DNA of 64,000 bases from Cytobacillus eiseniae (GCF_017874625.1 NZ_JAGIKZ010000008.1:1-64000), one strand, 5' to 3'. Positions 7,761 through 16,205 are shown, numbered from the stretch's first letter. The notes: generated by a model from the letters alone, not told the origin. Made by a program: numbers and translations.

Positions 7761-9237
7761 TGATAATTCCTTTCAAAACCTCTACTGCTTTTTTAATTTG
7801 CGTATCATCTTTATCAAGCTTTTCCCGTAATTTCTCCATAAGAACAAGTGTTGATTCTCCAGTGAGAACACCGGTTACTTCAAGCTTTTCAGCTGATTGG
7901 AATGCCTCCACTGCCTGCTTTGACTTTTCATCGAAGAATCCATCTTCTCTTCCTGGATCATAGCCAAGTGCAACTAACATTTGCTGTACTGCTTTTACTT
8001 GATTGGAAGAAGAGGATAGCTTAATTTCTAGATCTGGATTGATGAATGGCAATGTCGCATATTCTGGTAAGGAAACTTCATAATCTGGGACAATTCCTTT
8101 TTGATGAATCCAATTTCCTTTAGGAGTTAACCATTTTTCAGTTGTAAATTTAATATTAGATCCATCCGAAAAATCCTGCGCTCGCTGTACAGTACCTTTT
8201 CCAAACGACTTCTCACCAATCAATGGAATATCTGCTGATTCGCTTACAGCACCTGCAAGAATTTCTGAAGCACTTGCACTGCCTTTATCGATGACAACAA
8301 CTAAAGGAACTTCAGGATTCTTTGAACCAATCGCCTTTTTTTCTACTCGATTCCCGTTACGATCCTCAATTTGGAAAATAATTTCACCTTCAGGTACAAA
8401 CATGCTAGATATTTCGACTGCACGTTCAAGTAACCCTCCAGGATTTTGGCGCAAATCAAGGATAAGACCCTTCATCCCTTGACCTTGTAATTCATTCAAT
8501 ACAGCGACAAGCTCATTTGTTGTATTGTCTGAAAAGGAAGTAATTTGAACCTTTGCAATTCCGTCCTCAAGCAATTCCCCATATACTGTTTCAATCGGAA
8601 TCGTGTCACGAATAATTGGAACAACCATCGTTTCGTCCATTCCGTGTCGTTCAATGGTAAGCTTAACCTCTGTTCCTTTTTCACCTCTTATTAAAAGCAC
8701 GGCCTCGGTAGAACTCATCCCTTGAATACTTTCCCCATCTACCTCTAATACCTTATCGTTCGGTCGTAAGCCTGCCTTTTCAGCTGGTGACCCTTTTAAT
8801 GGGGAGACAATCATAATGAAGCCATCTTTCTCTTGAATTTCAGCACCGATTCCTTCAAATGACGAAGAAATACTTTGATGGAAGTTTGATGCTTCGTCAA
8901 CAGTCATATAATCAGAATATGGGTCTTCAAGTGCATCAACCATCCCATTTATCGCTCCATTAATGAGCTTATCTTGATCGATCTCCTGGAAATAGGAACT
9001 CTTCAGTGAATCATAGGCAGCAAACAGCTTATTAAATTCACTTCTCCCGCTTCCACCATTATCGACAGTCTTTTCACCACCAAATAGAAATACAACCGCT
9101 GTTACACCAACAGAAAGAATAACAACGATGAGTAGCATAATGATTAATTGAAATTTTTTTAACCGGATAAGTCCCGATTGTTTTTCTGGTACCTCTTGAT
9201 TTAAATCATCATTTTGCAATATCTTCACCACTTTCAT
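7753..9237 (-). CDS. ctpA: C-terminal processing serine peptidase CtpA (S41)
   Basis: This 494-residue membrane-anchored peptidase has one TM helix near residues 28-52, a PDZ domain around 120-200 (EIQEKDGFIMIVSPLKGSPA region), the S41 catalytic domain with the nucleophile in GSASASEIL and the general-base Lys in GKGTVQ, and a C-terminal peptidoglycan-binding domain (VKAVQQMLVALGYDPG). It acts outside the membrane on tails of envelope proteins. In B. subtilis ctpA is next to yodJ and deoD, as here. A MITE-like repeat ends 12 bases upstream of the ATG and appears to supply the AAGGAA ribosome site. Confidence 0.93.
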   Translation of the reverse strand: MKVVKILQNDDLNQEVPEKQSGLIRLKKFQLIIMLLIVVILSVGVTAVVFLFGGEKTVDNGGSGRSEFNKLFAAYDSLKSSYFQEIDQDKLINGAINGMVDALEDPYSDYMTVDEASNFHQSISSSFEGIGAEIQEKDGFIMIVSPLKGSPAEKAGLRPNDKVLEVDGESIQGMSSTEAVLLIRGEKGTEVKLTIERHGMDETMVVPIIRDTIPIETVYGELLEDGIAKVQITSFSDNTTNELVAVLNELQGQGMKGLILDLRQNPGGLLERAVEISSMFVPEGEIIFQIEDRNGNRVEKKAIGSKNPEVPLVVVIDKGSASASEILAGAVSESADIPLIGEKSFGKGTVQRAQDFSDGSNIKFTTEKWLTPKGNWIHQKGIVPDYEVSLPEYATLPFINPDLEIKLSSSSNQVKAVQQMLVALGYDPGREDGFFDEKSKQAVEAFQSAEKLEVTGVLTGESTLVLMEKLREKLDKDDTQIKKAVEVLKGIINE

Positions 9238-9248
9238 TTTCCGAATAA

Positions 9249-9420
9249 TTCCTTAAGGAGGATATTCAAAAAGTCCGGGAAAAATAGCTGCCTTAATTTC
9301 TGCGTCAGTTTGCTTATCCGCTCCTCACGTACAAAAAACGTACGCTCCGGTGCTCTAAGCTACACTTCCTTTATCTTCTCGGCTTTTTTTGTCCTCCTTT
9401 TTGAACACTCACTTAAGGAA
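9249..9420. repeat. MITE-like inverted-repeat element upstream of ctpA
   Basis: The element of about 172 bp has imperfect terminal inverted repeats of about 25 bp. The left end begins TTCCTTAAGGAGGATATTCA and the right end in reverse complement begins TTCCTTAAGTGAGTGTTCAA. A short internal hairpin (CGTAC/GTACG around AAAAAAC) is present and no real ORF. It occupies the space between ctpA and yodJ. Confidence 0.65.
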
Positions 9421-9471
9421 TAGAATACCATTTTCATGTTAAAAAGAACAAAAAAAAACGGATGTATATGT

Positions 9472-9502
9472 AAAAAAGAGATTCAGACAATTTCTGATCT
9501 CT
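9472..9502 (-). terminator. Terminator overlapping the yodJ stop
   Basis: In minus sense AGAGATCAGA/TCTGAATCTCT pairs with one bulge, followed by TTTTTT. Confidence 0.75.
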
Positions 9503-10353
9503 TATATTTTCTTCACAGCTCCAAAATATTCTTCAAGGGTCCAATCATTTTTATACATTATTGTTGCTGTTTCAATACCAACATACCGGAAATGCCATGG
9601 TTCATATTGATACCCTGTAATCCCTTCTTTGCCTTTAGGATAACGTAGGATGAAGCCATATTTATGTGCATTATCAGCCATCCATTTCCCTTCTGATGTC
9701 TCTCCAAATTGTTCAGATAACTCAAATTTAGCACTTTGACTTGATAGATCCATTGTTAAGCCTGTCTGATGCTCACTGCTGCCAGGAACCGCAACAGAAA
9801 GGGCCGCAATTTCTTCACCAAATTTAGCTACCTCATTATTATATACGGTCATTTGTCTCGAATAAGAACGATAACCAGAGACAGCGAACAAATGCATGCC
9901 TTCAGTTTTAGCTGCTTCAAACATTGTCTCAAGTGCAGTTGCTGCATCTTTCCGCATATAGCTCTTTTCTACTTCTTCATCCCCAAATGAAAACAATACA
10001 TTTGGACGGACCAAATCTTCTGGCTCATATACATTTGGAAGCATAAATTCTTTATTTACTAATACCATTATATTTGTTGGGTTTTGGATGACATTCTTCC
10101 CATCTACTACTTTTACTTCATTAAAGAAGGCAGAATCAAGAGTTGGTACCCCCTCCTCAGGCTGCTTTGTCTCCTCATTTATTTTTTCCACTGTCCCCTC
10201 ATTTTTCTTCTGATCGTTTTCATTACTTACAGATGCAGACTCAGAGCTATTATCCTTTTGTAAGAAAGGGATACGATCTAATATAGAATCTAATTGACTG
10301 CATCCTGAAAGCAATACGGTTAATAATATAGATAATCCAATTGCCTTTTTCAT
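9502..10353 (-). CDS. yodJ: D-Ala-D-Ala carboxypeptidase lipoprotein, VanY type (YodJ)
   Basis: This is a 283-residue lipoprotein (lipobox LLSGC, Cys18) with an acidic, low-complexity linker and an M15B peptidase domain. Visible zinc and catalytic motifs are SGYRSYSRQ, SEHQTGLTMDLS and EPWHFRY. It trims the terminal D-Ala of peptidoglycan stem peptides outside the membrane. The position between ctpA and deoD matches B. subtilis yodJ. It has its own terminator. Confidence 0.93.
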   Translation of the reverse strand: MKKAIGLSILLTVLLSGCSQLDSILDRIPFLQKDNSSESASVSNENDQKKNEGTVEKINEETKQPEEGVPTLDSAFFNEVKVVDGKNVIQNPTNIMVLVNKEFMLPNVYEPEDLVRPNVLFSFGDEEVEKSYMRKDAATALETMFEAAKTEGMHLFAVSGYRSYSRQMTVYNNEVAKFGEEIAALSVAVPGSSEHQTGLTMDLSSQSAKFELSEQFGETSEGKWMADNAHKYGFILRYPKGKEGITGYQYEPWHFRYVGIETATIMYKNDWTLEEYFGAVKKI

Positions 10354-10381
10354 TTATTTCACCTGTTTCTATCAATCTACT

Positions 10382-10525
10382 AAGCTATTTTTGCAAACAT
10401 TGTTGCTATTTTACACATAATTTTGGTAAAGGTTGATTTCCGCTCCAATCAACCGACCTAGTTGGTAAACCATTCATTCTAACAATTGATTTAATAACAA
10501 CAATCTTTTAGAAAAGAGCCATCTA
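10382..10525. repeat. Dispersed repeat family A, copy 1 (short form)
   Basis: This copy shares GGTAAAGGTTGATTTCCGCT, CCAATCAACCGACC, TTGGTAAACCATTCATTCTA and the ends GCAAACATTGTTGC / AGAAAAGAGCC with the copies at 12170, 31378, 57818, 59103 and 63319. The ends are inverted (AACATTGTTG and CAACAATCTT), so the whole unit can fold. It lies in the yodJ-deoD gap. Confidence 0.85.
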
Positions 10526-10580
10526 CTAAGAATATTATTTTAACATGGATTTTACACTTTTTCAGAGTTAAATACTAATT

Positions 10581-10618
10581 AAAAAGGAATAAACTGGTCC
10601 AAACTTGGTTGGACCAGT
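10581..10618 (-). terminator. Terminator of deoD
   Basis: ACTGGTCCAA/TTGGACCAGT forms a 10-bp stem, followed in minus sense by TTATTCCTTTTT. Confidence 0.8.
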
Positions 10619-10636
10619 CTAAATATTTGAACGTTT

Positions 10637-11341
10637 TTATTTGTTTGTAGCCGCTTCTAAAGCTACTTCAATCATTTCATTAAATGTAGTTTGTCTTTCT
10701 TCAGATGTTGTTTCTTCACCTGTAAGAATGTGGTCACTAACTGTTAGTACAGATAAAGCATTTCTATTATATTTCGCAGCTAATGTATAAAGTGCTGATG
10801 TTTCCATTTCAATAGCCAAAATTTGATATTTCGCCCATTTCTCATGGTCAGCATTATCATTATAGAAAGTGTCAGCTGTGAAGACATTGCCTACTTTTAG
10901 ATTAAGACCTTTTTTCACACCTGAATCATATGCTCTTTTTAATAAATCAAAGTTAGCAGTTGGTGCATAATCAATTCCTCCGAAAGTCAATCGATTCGTT
11001 TGAGAATCGGTCGATGCGGTCATAGCAAGTATTACATCACGGACTTTTACATCCTTTTGTATCGCCCCACAAGTTCCTACACGAATTAAATTCTGGACAT
11101 TATAGCTATTCATTAATTCATGAATATAAATCGAGATCGACGGGACACCCATTCCTGTACCTTGTACAGAAACACGCTTTCCTTTATATGTACCAGTATA
11201 TCCAAACATATTTCGCACTTCATTATAGCATGTCGCATTTTCTAAAAAAGTTTCAGCAATATATTTAGCTCTTAACGGATCTCCAGGTAAGAGAACTGTT
11301 TCCGCAATTTCGTTTTCTTTCGCTCCAATATGAATACTCAT
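10637..11341 (-). CDS. deoD: Purine-nucleoside phosphorylase DeoD
   Basis: This 234-residue cytosolic hexameric-type phosphorylase cleaves purine nucleosides with phosphate to base and ribose-1-phosphate. Family motifs are seen: [38 protein letters not shown] and the substrate-contact [11 protein letters not shown] at 11341 lies 7-8 bases after GGAGG; a TTG at 11347 is too close to it. The length fits the family. It sits between yodJ and yodL as in B. subtilis. Confidence 0.96.
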   Translation of the reverse strand: MSIHIGAKENEIAETVLLPGDPLRAKYIAETFLENATCYNEVRNMFGYTGTYKGKRVSVQGTGMGVPSISIYIHELMNSYNVQNLIRVGTCGAIQKDVKVRDVILAMTASTDSQTNRLTFGGIDYAPTANFDLLKRAYDSGVKKGLNLKVGNVFTADTFYNDNADHEKWAKYQILAIEMETSALYTLAAKYNRNALSVLTVSDHILTGEETTSEERQTTFNEMIEVALEAATNK

Positions 11342-11492
11342 AATCAAACCTCCAATTTATTCTAAACCGTGTTTGGATCGATGCCCAATCACTATACAAT
11401 CATAACTATTTCCTTATAAACGTTCAAGTATAAGCATGAATTCATTGCATACGGGTATGCTATCAATAGCTTTTCTAAAGGAGGGTAATATT

Positions 11493-11627
11493 ATGCCAGA
11501 GGAAAAAATGAGTAAAAAATTAAGACAGGCAGTCCAGCATGCAAATGAAACAAATCCATCTGCAAGTTCAGACGGGAATCCCCCAAATACATCAAAAACA
11601 GTAAAAACAAAAAATAAAAAACAATAA
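11493..11627 (+). CDS. Small basic hypothetical protein
   Basis: This is a 44-residue protein, lysine- and serine-rich at the C-terminus (TSKTVKTKNKKQ), preceded by a strong AAAGGAGGGT. It is followed 17 bases later by another small basic gene, so the pair is probably one transcript. I do not recognise a family; size and composition resemble small spore or nucleic-acid-binding proteins, without proof. Confidence 0.6.
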   Translation: MPEEKMSKKLRQAVQHANETNPSASSDGNPPNTSKTVKTKNKKQ

Positions 11628-11644
11628 TATGTTGGAGGTTGAAA

Positions 11645-11794
11645 ATGGGTAAAAAACATCGAAATCGAATCAATTCACCAAAGAAAAATAATCATATTCC
11701 AAAGGAAGCGATTATTGCCGAGCAAGAGGCACATGGGAAAGAATTCTCTGCTGCAGGTGGCCGTAAAGGAAACCCAGGTTCCAATACTGAATAA
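11645..11794 (+). CDS. Small basic hypothetical protein, second of a pair
   Basis: This is a 49-residue protein starting MGKKHRNRINSPKKNNHIPK with a Gly-rich tail (AAGGRKGNPGSN). TTGGAGG lies 9 bases before the ATG. The N-terminus is strongly basic, the middle acidic (AIIAEQEAHGKEF). It is reminiscent of small Bacillus sporulation-associated proteins, but no family is assigned. It is convergent with yodL. Confidence 0.6.
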   Translation: MGKKHRNRINSPKKNNHIPKEAIIAEQEAHGKEFSAAGGRKGNPGSNTE

Positions 11795-11816
11795 GGGGGC
11801 TTTTGCTCCCCCTTAT
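11792..11816. terminator. Hairpin between convergent small gene and yodL
   Basis: ATAAGGGGG/CCCCCTTAT has a loop of about 7 bases and includes both stop codons. T runs are weak, so termination strength is uncertain. Confidence 0.5.
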
Positions 11817-12121
11817 CTAATTTTCAATCTATTGATCATATTCCAGCCACCAGGTTTTAACTGATAATAATATTGTCCTCTTCTTCCTTCATCAATGAAT
11901 AAAATATCTCCTGTAGTAATAAATCGGCCAGAAAAGTCGTTAGGAATGAGATCATGAACGTTGAACATAGCAAAAACGGAATACAAGCACTCCTCATGGT
12001 CAACCCCTTCAATTGATAGTCGATACACTTGTCGGAAACCTTTACTCTGCCTAAATTCTGGTGTTTGAAAAATAGTTACATCATACACTTTTTTCTTAAC
12101 CCTGCTCATCTCTTTCAGCAA
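11813..12121 (-). CDS. yodL: YodL-like protein
   Basis: This is a 102-residue soluble protein. The core YDVTIFQTPEFRQSKGF...VYRL and FITTGDILFIDEGRRGQ fit what I know of B. subtilis YodL, a sporulation-linked protein reported to alter cell shape by acting on MreB/Mbl. Position after deoD supports the call. TTG at 12121 is preferred, since AAGGAGGG is 8 bases upstream; an internal ATG is too far from it. Confidence 0.75.
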   Translation of the reverse strand: MLKEMSRVKKKVYDVTIFQTPEFRQSKGFRQVYRLSIEGVDHEECLYSVFAMFNVHDLIPNDFSGRFITTGDILFIDEGRRGQYYYQLKPGGWNMINRLKIR

Positions 12122-12169
12122 TTCAAAATCCCTCCTTTATTATTAAATAACAGGTTCAAATATCTTTGC

Positions 12170-12417
12170 TTAAGGCTCTTTTCTGAAAGATTGTTGCTTT
12201 TTAATTAAATGTTTGACGAACTAAGTCGGTTGATTGGAGCGGAAGGTGCGAGACTCCTGCATAGATGCGTAGGACAGCTGAGACCTAAGCAGGAGCGACT
12301 GCTCCGAGGAGGCTTAAGCAGACTACCCCACGGAAAGGGAGCACACGTACGCGGAAATCAACCTTTACCAACTTTATCTTAATAAGCAACAATGTTCGCG
12401 AAAACAGCCTTACTTAA
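12170..12417. repeat. Dispersed repeat family A, copy 2 (long form, inverted)
   Basis: This copy is in reverse orientation relative to copy 1. It has the same ends (AAGGCTCTTTTCTGAAAGAT and TTCGCGAAAACAGCCTTA) and a GC-rich central insert of about 100 bp with AGGAGCGACTGCTCCGAGGA and similar. It fills the gap between yodL and the glycerophosphodiesterase gene. Confidence 0.85.
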
Positions 12418-12619
12418 TGAAGATCCACTTTTTCATTCATAGTTAGTTATCGAACGAAAATCAACTTATCCTATTTCCTTTTTCGATTTTCATTATGTAT
12501 TTCCCTTCATAGAAAAAGTACGTTTTTTGTCGATAATAAACAGTTTCTTTATGAAAACGCTTACATTTTGCAATCTTTCTCATATACTAATACAAATCAA
12601 TTCTTTGGAGGGATGTAAA

Positions 12620-13474
12620 TTGAGGGTTTTACGATCAGCCAAAAAGCCATTCTATGTTTATTTCCTTTTGATTAGCTGGTTCCTTGTATCAAGCTTCAAC
12701 CAATATATTCAGACTCCACAGCCCTTTGAATCAATCGCCCATCGAGGTGCATCCTATTATGCACCTGAAAACACGTTTGCCGCATTCCAAAAAGCCGTAG
12801 AATTAGGATTTGATTATATTGAGCTTGATGTCCGAGTGACAAAAGATGAGCAGCTAGTTGTCATTCATGATGCAGATGTAGAGAGGACAACTACTGGAAA
12901 AGGCTATATTGGGGATTTAACAATCCGTGAGTTAAAAGAGTTGGATGCTGGTTCATGGTTTTCTCCTGAATTTCATGAAGAAAGAATCCCATTGCTTGAG
13001 GATATACTCATCCAATTTGGTCATCAGATTGGTATATTAATTGAAATGAAAGCACCAGAAGATCAGCCTGAAATGATTGAGCTATTAGCTAATGCTTTAC
13101 AATTTCATACTACTAATGGACTTAATGCTCATTCTATAAAAGTACAATCGTTTAATTCACAAGCAGTAAAGTTATTTCATAGTTTAGTTCCAACAATTTC
13201 AACAGGAATTTTATTGAACACACCACTTGATCTTCTCCAATTAAGCTCTTACCAATCCTTTGCCTCTTTTCTCTCAATTCACCATCAATTACTTTCCAAA
13301 TCCGTTATAGGCTACGCCCAAAAATACGGATTTGAAATCTTCACATGGACAATCAAAAAACCAAAAGAGTATCATGCAATAAAGCGGCTTGGTGTGCAAG
13401 GCATTATCACTGATGAAGATTTTCGATTAACAGAAGCTACATGGTTATTATTTGCTCGAAGCCAAAATAAATAA
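12620..13474 (+). CDS. Glycerophosphodiester phosphodiesterase
   Basis: This is a 284-residue enzyme with an N-terminal membrane anchor or signal (YFLLISWFLVSSF). The GDPD motifs are present: HRGASYYAPENTFAAF, the metal ligands in ELDVRVTKD, and HDADVERTT; EMKAP follows. It hydrolyses glycerophosphodiesters to glycerol-3-phosphate and an alcohol, here probably at the outer face. TTG at 12620 is chosen because GGAGGGATGTAAA precedes it; the longer frame from 12527 has no ribosome site. It is a plus-strand single gene. Confidence 0.88.
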   Translation: MRVLRSAKKPFYVYFLLISWFLVSSFNQYIQTPQPFESIAHRGASYYAPENTFAAFQKAVELGFDYIELDVRVTKDEQLVVIHDADVERTTTGKGYIGDLTIRELKELDAGSWFSPEFHEERIPLLEDILIQFGHQIGILIEMKAPEDQPEMIELLANALQFHTTNGLNAHSIKVQSFNSQAVKLFHSLVPTISTGILLNTPLDLLQLSSYQSFASFLSIHHQLLSKSVIGYAQKYGFEIFTWTIKKPKEYHAIKRLGVQGIITDEDFRLTEATWLLFARSQNK

Positions 13475-13497
13475 GCCCAAATTCGGCTTATTTATTT
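13465..13497. terminator. Bidirectional terminator, GDPD / spo0M
   Basis: AAATAAATAAGCC/GGCTTATTTATTT is a 13-bp perfect stem between two convergent genes. Confidence 0.85.
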
Positions 13498-13512
13498 TGA
13501 ATTTCTATTCGT

Positions 13513-14283
13513 TTATGAGTAGTTTTGAATAAGTGAATGCAGCTTTCCCTGCATAGATGGGATATCCCCCTGATTTAAGACAAAACGAATATTTGCTTCA
13601 TCCATATTCAATGCTTCAGAGAACAAGCTACCTAACCCTCTAACCTTTCGATCTACTTGCATTAATACTTCTAAATCCCCATTAGAATTTGGAAAAAAAG
13701 TAATTTCTAATTCATCTAGACGTCCACGGAATGGCCCTGAAATTGGGACAAATTCAAATTCTTGAATAAAAGGCAATCTTCGGCGCAGTCGATGTGGTGC
13801 CTGCTCACATTCTGCCTCCCTTAGTCTAAAGCCTAAGCCGCTTAATGATTGAAATACTGAATCCATTAATTGATTCGGAACGACACGCAAATAATCTTTA
13901 TCAGTAGGATCAACTGCTCCTTTAATATCTAATCCTGTTGAAATCCATACTTTCGTTTTTCCAATTGTAAGTGGTACATCTGCTGGAAGAAGGAAGGAGA
14001 AAGGAATGACCTTTTTCTCATTAGCCTTTAGAATTAATGATTCAGCCAGCTGGAAACGATCAATCAAACCATTAACAGTATATTTCTTATCATCTGTTTC
14101 TTTCACATAAGTAGTATGTAATGATAAATAAATATCCTCTATTCTTTGCTCTACATTTCCCCCTTGAATTTCAACAATGCCTCGAAGTTCTCCACCAGGT
14201 GAAACAATTTCACTTTCAAGTTTCGTGTCAACCTTTGCTGATCCAATTCCTACACTTGCCAGCATTTTATTAAATAGCGACAT
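13513..14283 (-). CDS. spo0M: Sporulation-control protein Spo0M
   Basis: This is a 256-residue arrestin-fold protein (B. subtilis Spo0M is 258). The N-terminal half has the family pattern SLFNKMLASVGIGSAKVDT and GGELRGIVEIQGG. It influences early sporulation and cell division. ATG at 14283 follows GGAGGT by 6-7 bases; the upstream start at 14298 lacks this. It is a single gene facing the GDPD gene. Confidence 0.92.
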   Translation of the reverse strand: MSLFNKMLASVGIGSAKVDTKLESEIVSPGGELRGIVEIQGGNVEQRIEDIYLSLHTTYVKETDDKKYTVNGLIDRFQLAESLILKANEKKVIPFSFLLPADVPLTIGKTKVWISTGLDIKGAVDPTDKDYLRVVPNQLMDSVFQSLSGLGFRLREAECEQAPHRLRRRLPFIQEFEFVPISGPFRGRLDELEITFFPNSNGDLEVLMQVDRKVRGLGSLFSEALNMDEANIRFVLNQGDIPSMQGKLHSLIQNYS

Positions 14284-14381
14284 AGTAAATACCTCCATAT
14301 TTCATTTTCACTTTACAAGTTCATTACGATTAACTCTTTTTAAAGGTTTCATTATCCATACCTTTTCATAAAAAATCCACT

Positions 14382-14411
14382 AAAAAATGACGAGATCTCC
14401 TCGCCATTTTA
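14382..14411 (-). terminator. Terminator of yozD
   Basis: AAAATGGCGAG/CTCGTCATTTT pairs with one mismatch and ends in TTTTTT in minus sense, 6 bases after the yozD stop. Confidence 0.75.
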
Positions 14412-14416
14412 CTCTA

Positions 14417-14590
14417 TTATTCTTCTTCAGTTTCCTCATCAATAATACATTTCTTCAATAAGTACTCAAAAGTAATATCTGCAAGTTCATCTAATTCTTC
14501 CTCAGCAGGTACATACCCTCGCTTTGTTAGCTCATGAAAGAAAAATTCTGCAATTTCTTCTGTATCAATAAACACCTCAATTTCCCTCAC
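14417..14590 (-). CDS. yozD: Small acidic protein YozD
   Basis: This is a 57-residue gene read directly from the sequence. It starts with GTG after AAGGGGGC and reads MREIEVFIDTEEIAEFFFHE onward, ending in an acidic DEETEEE tail. It matches my memory of B. subtilis YozD (58 residues, VIDTEEIAEFF core), also located between yodM/yodL and yodN. Function unknown. Confidence 0.85.
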   Translation of the reverse strand: MREIEVFIDTEEIAEFFFHELTKRGYVPAEEELDELADITFEYLLKKCIIDEETEEE

Positions 14591-14757
14591 AGCAACGCCC
14601 CCTTTGTAAAAAATGTATGATTTCCTTCTTCATTTCATGCAATTATCTCAGAAATTGGTCATCTTTAAATCCTTATCTATAATTCTAATCTTTTTAGCAT
14701 TTTTTACATGTACAAGCATACATATGAAAATATAATAATTTTGTTGGAGGAAAGCAA

Positions 14758-14928
14758 ATGACTAGTATACTCAGCTTAATTACAACAGTAAAAGAAGATT
14801 TAAATAAAGAGGATAGCAACATTCTTCATATATTTAACCGATTCTTAAATGGGGTATTTTCATTAACTATTTTATTTGGCTTTCCGATGATGATCTATTT
14901 AATTATCCGTTGGGGACAGTTTTTTTAA
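14758..14928 (+). CDS. Small single-pass membrane protein
   Basis: This 56-residue ORF is read directly: ATG at 14758 after TTGGAGG with 8-base spacing, and stop TAA at 14926-14928. The N-terminal half is amphipathic and charged (TTVKEDLNKEDSN), the C-terminal half a hydrophobic helix (LTILFGFPMMIYLIIRW). The stop overlaps the yodN stop by 4 bases in convergent orientation. No family recognised. Confidence 0.7.
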   Translation: MTSILSLITTVKEDLNKEDSNILHIFNRFLNGVFSLTILFGFPMMIYLIIRWGQFF

Positions 14929-15629
14929 ACCGTGCTTTTTCCATCATTATTAACAATTTGCTTGAGCTTTCTTAACACCCCATACATAAAATGCTTATAT
15001 TCATCATCCTGAAACATTTCATATAATATACGGTAATCATTATATAAATCTAGCAATCCATCAATTACGACGCTTTTCTCTTGATTATTTGATAGTAATT
15101 CCCTCTCAGATTTTCGAAAAATGCTTCCTGTCAATTCTTTTCTTTCAGGAGGCTTTTCTTTTTTTACTAAATAGAGGAGACCAAGTTTTTTTATGAAGGC
15201 TTCTGCATTTTCTGCATCCGCAACAAGAGTTAATTCTTCCTCCCCCGCTTCTAGCCATTCTGCATCACTGATTCTTGACAGTTCATAAATGACATCTTCC
15301 CAAGCATCCTCTTTATAACGCCATATTTCTGTTCGAAATCCGACAACTTTAAATAAATCTGAACCATAGCCTTTTACTTGAACAAGATCACCAAAGAAGT
15401 AGTTATATTCTATATCAATATGTTCTTTCTCCAGTACTTCTCCTTTAAATTCAGACAGCATTTGAAGACTAGATTCTAGGAAAAGGCCATCACTCTTATT
15501 GACTTCATATACATACATTCCATCTAACCATTTAACATTCGTGATTTTCCCAACAGTCCCATACATTGTAATCACGACCGTATCGCCAATATTGTATTTT
15601 GGTTTTTTTCGATTGTCCATATCCTCCAT
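14925..15629 (-). CDS. yodN: YodN-like protein
   Basis: This is a 234-residue soluble protein. The N-terminal 50 residues look like a small beta-barrel (YNIGDTVVITMYGTVGKITN), and the next block FFGDLVQVKGYGSDLFKVVG repeats the same kind of fold. Length and position next to yozE and yozD support YodN. ATG 15629 and ATG 15620 are both possible; a frame open to 15776 is rejected as it would overlap yozE and lacks a ribosome site. Function unknown. Confidence 0.75.
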   Translation of the reverse strand: MEDMDNRKKPKYNIGDTVVITMYGTVGKITNVKWLDGMYVYEVNKSDGLFLESSLQMLSEFKGEVLEKEHIDIEYNYFFGDLVQVKGYGSDLFKVVGFRTEIWRYKEDAWEDVIYELSRISDAEWLEAGEEELTLVADAENAEAFIKKLGLLYLVKKEKPPERKELTGSIFRKSERELLSNNQEKSVVIDGLLDLYNDYRILYEMFQDDEYKHFMYGVLRKLKQIVNNDGKSTV

Positions 15630-15736
15630 CCTCTCAAGACTCCAGTCGTGAGTGAGTGCTTTATTACGATAGTATATGCAGGCAATGACTAAATCGCCAA
15701 TGAAGGAAGGCAGATTGTTACGAACAATCTGCCCTT

Positions 15737-15967
15737 TTAGCCATCTCTTTTTTCTGTTGTGATGTACTGCTCCCACGCTTCATCAAATACGGTCATGCTC
15801 TCCAAGTAAGAGACGTTAAGCTCTAAATACGAGCTAATTTCATGATAATTGTATGAAGTCTTTGGAAAACCGTGATCTTCATATGCATTATTAGCAAACT
15901 GACTAATCGAATCTTTTGGACTTGGATGTCTATATTTCATCAAATGATGATAAAAAGTTTTTGCCAT
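15737..15967 (-). CDS. yozE: YozE family (UPF0346) SAM-like protein
   Basis: This is a 76-residue protein with the diagnostic pattern TFYHHLMKYRHPSPKDSISQ, FANNAYEDHGFPKTS and YHEISSYLELN. Family members are small helical proteins with a sterile-alpha-motif-like fold and no known activity. Position beside yodN agrees with B. subtilis. Confidence 0.93.
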   Translation of the reverse strand: MAKTFYHHLMKYRHPSPKDSISQFANNAYEDHGFPKTSYNYHEISSYLELNVSYLESMTVFDEAWEQYITTEKRDG

Positions 15968-16159
15968 ACGTATCTCCCACCTAAATATAAATTACCAACC
16001 TTCAACATTTGTATTCTTATTCTAATCAAAAAATAGAAGGTTCGTCTATATAAGATTAGTGGAAGCCCCAAATCAATCTCTTTTAATTTAAAGGACCACC
16101 TCTTCTCTGGTAAGAAAACATGTATATGGAACGTGGACCAATAAAGGGATATGCTAAAC

Positions 16160-16198
16160 AAAAAAACAATCCGTTTTTTATTTTACGGATTGTTTTAC
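16160..16198 (-). terminator. Terminator of small membrane-protein gene
   Basis: AAAACAATCCG/CGGATTGTTTT surrounds an AT loop of about 12 bases, with a T run in minus sense. Confidence 0.75.
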
Positions 16199-16205
16199 AC
16201 TTTTA

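Noticed and set aside
15940-16161. 73-codon minus-strand frame upstream of yozE
   Set aside because: Overlaps the yozE start, has no ribosome site, and has a biased Phe/Ile/Tyr composition.
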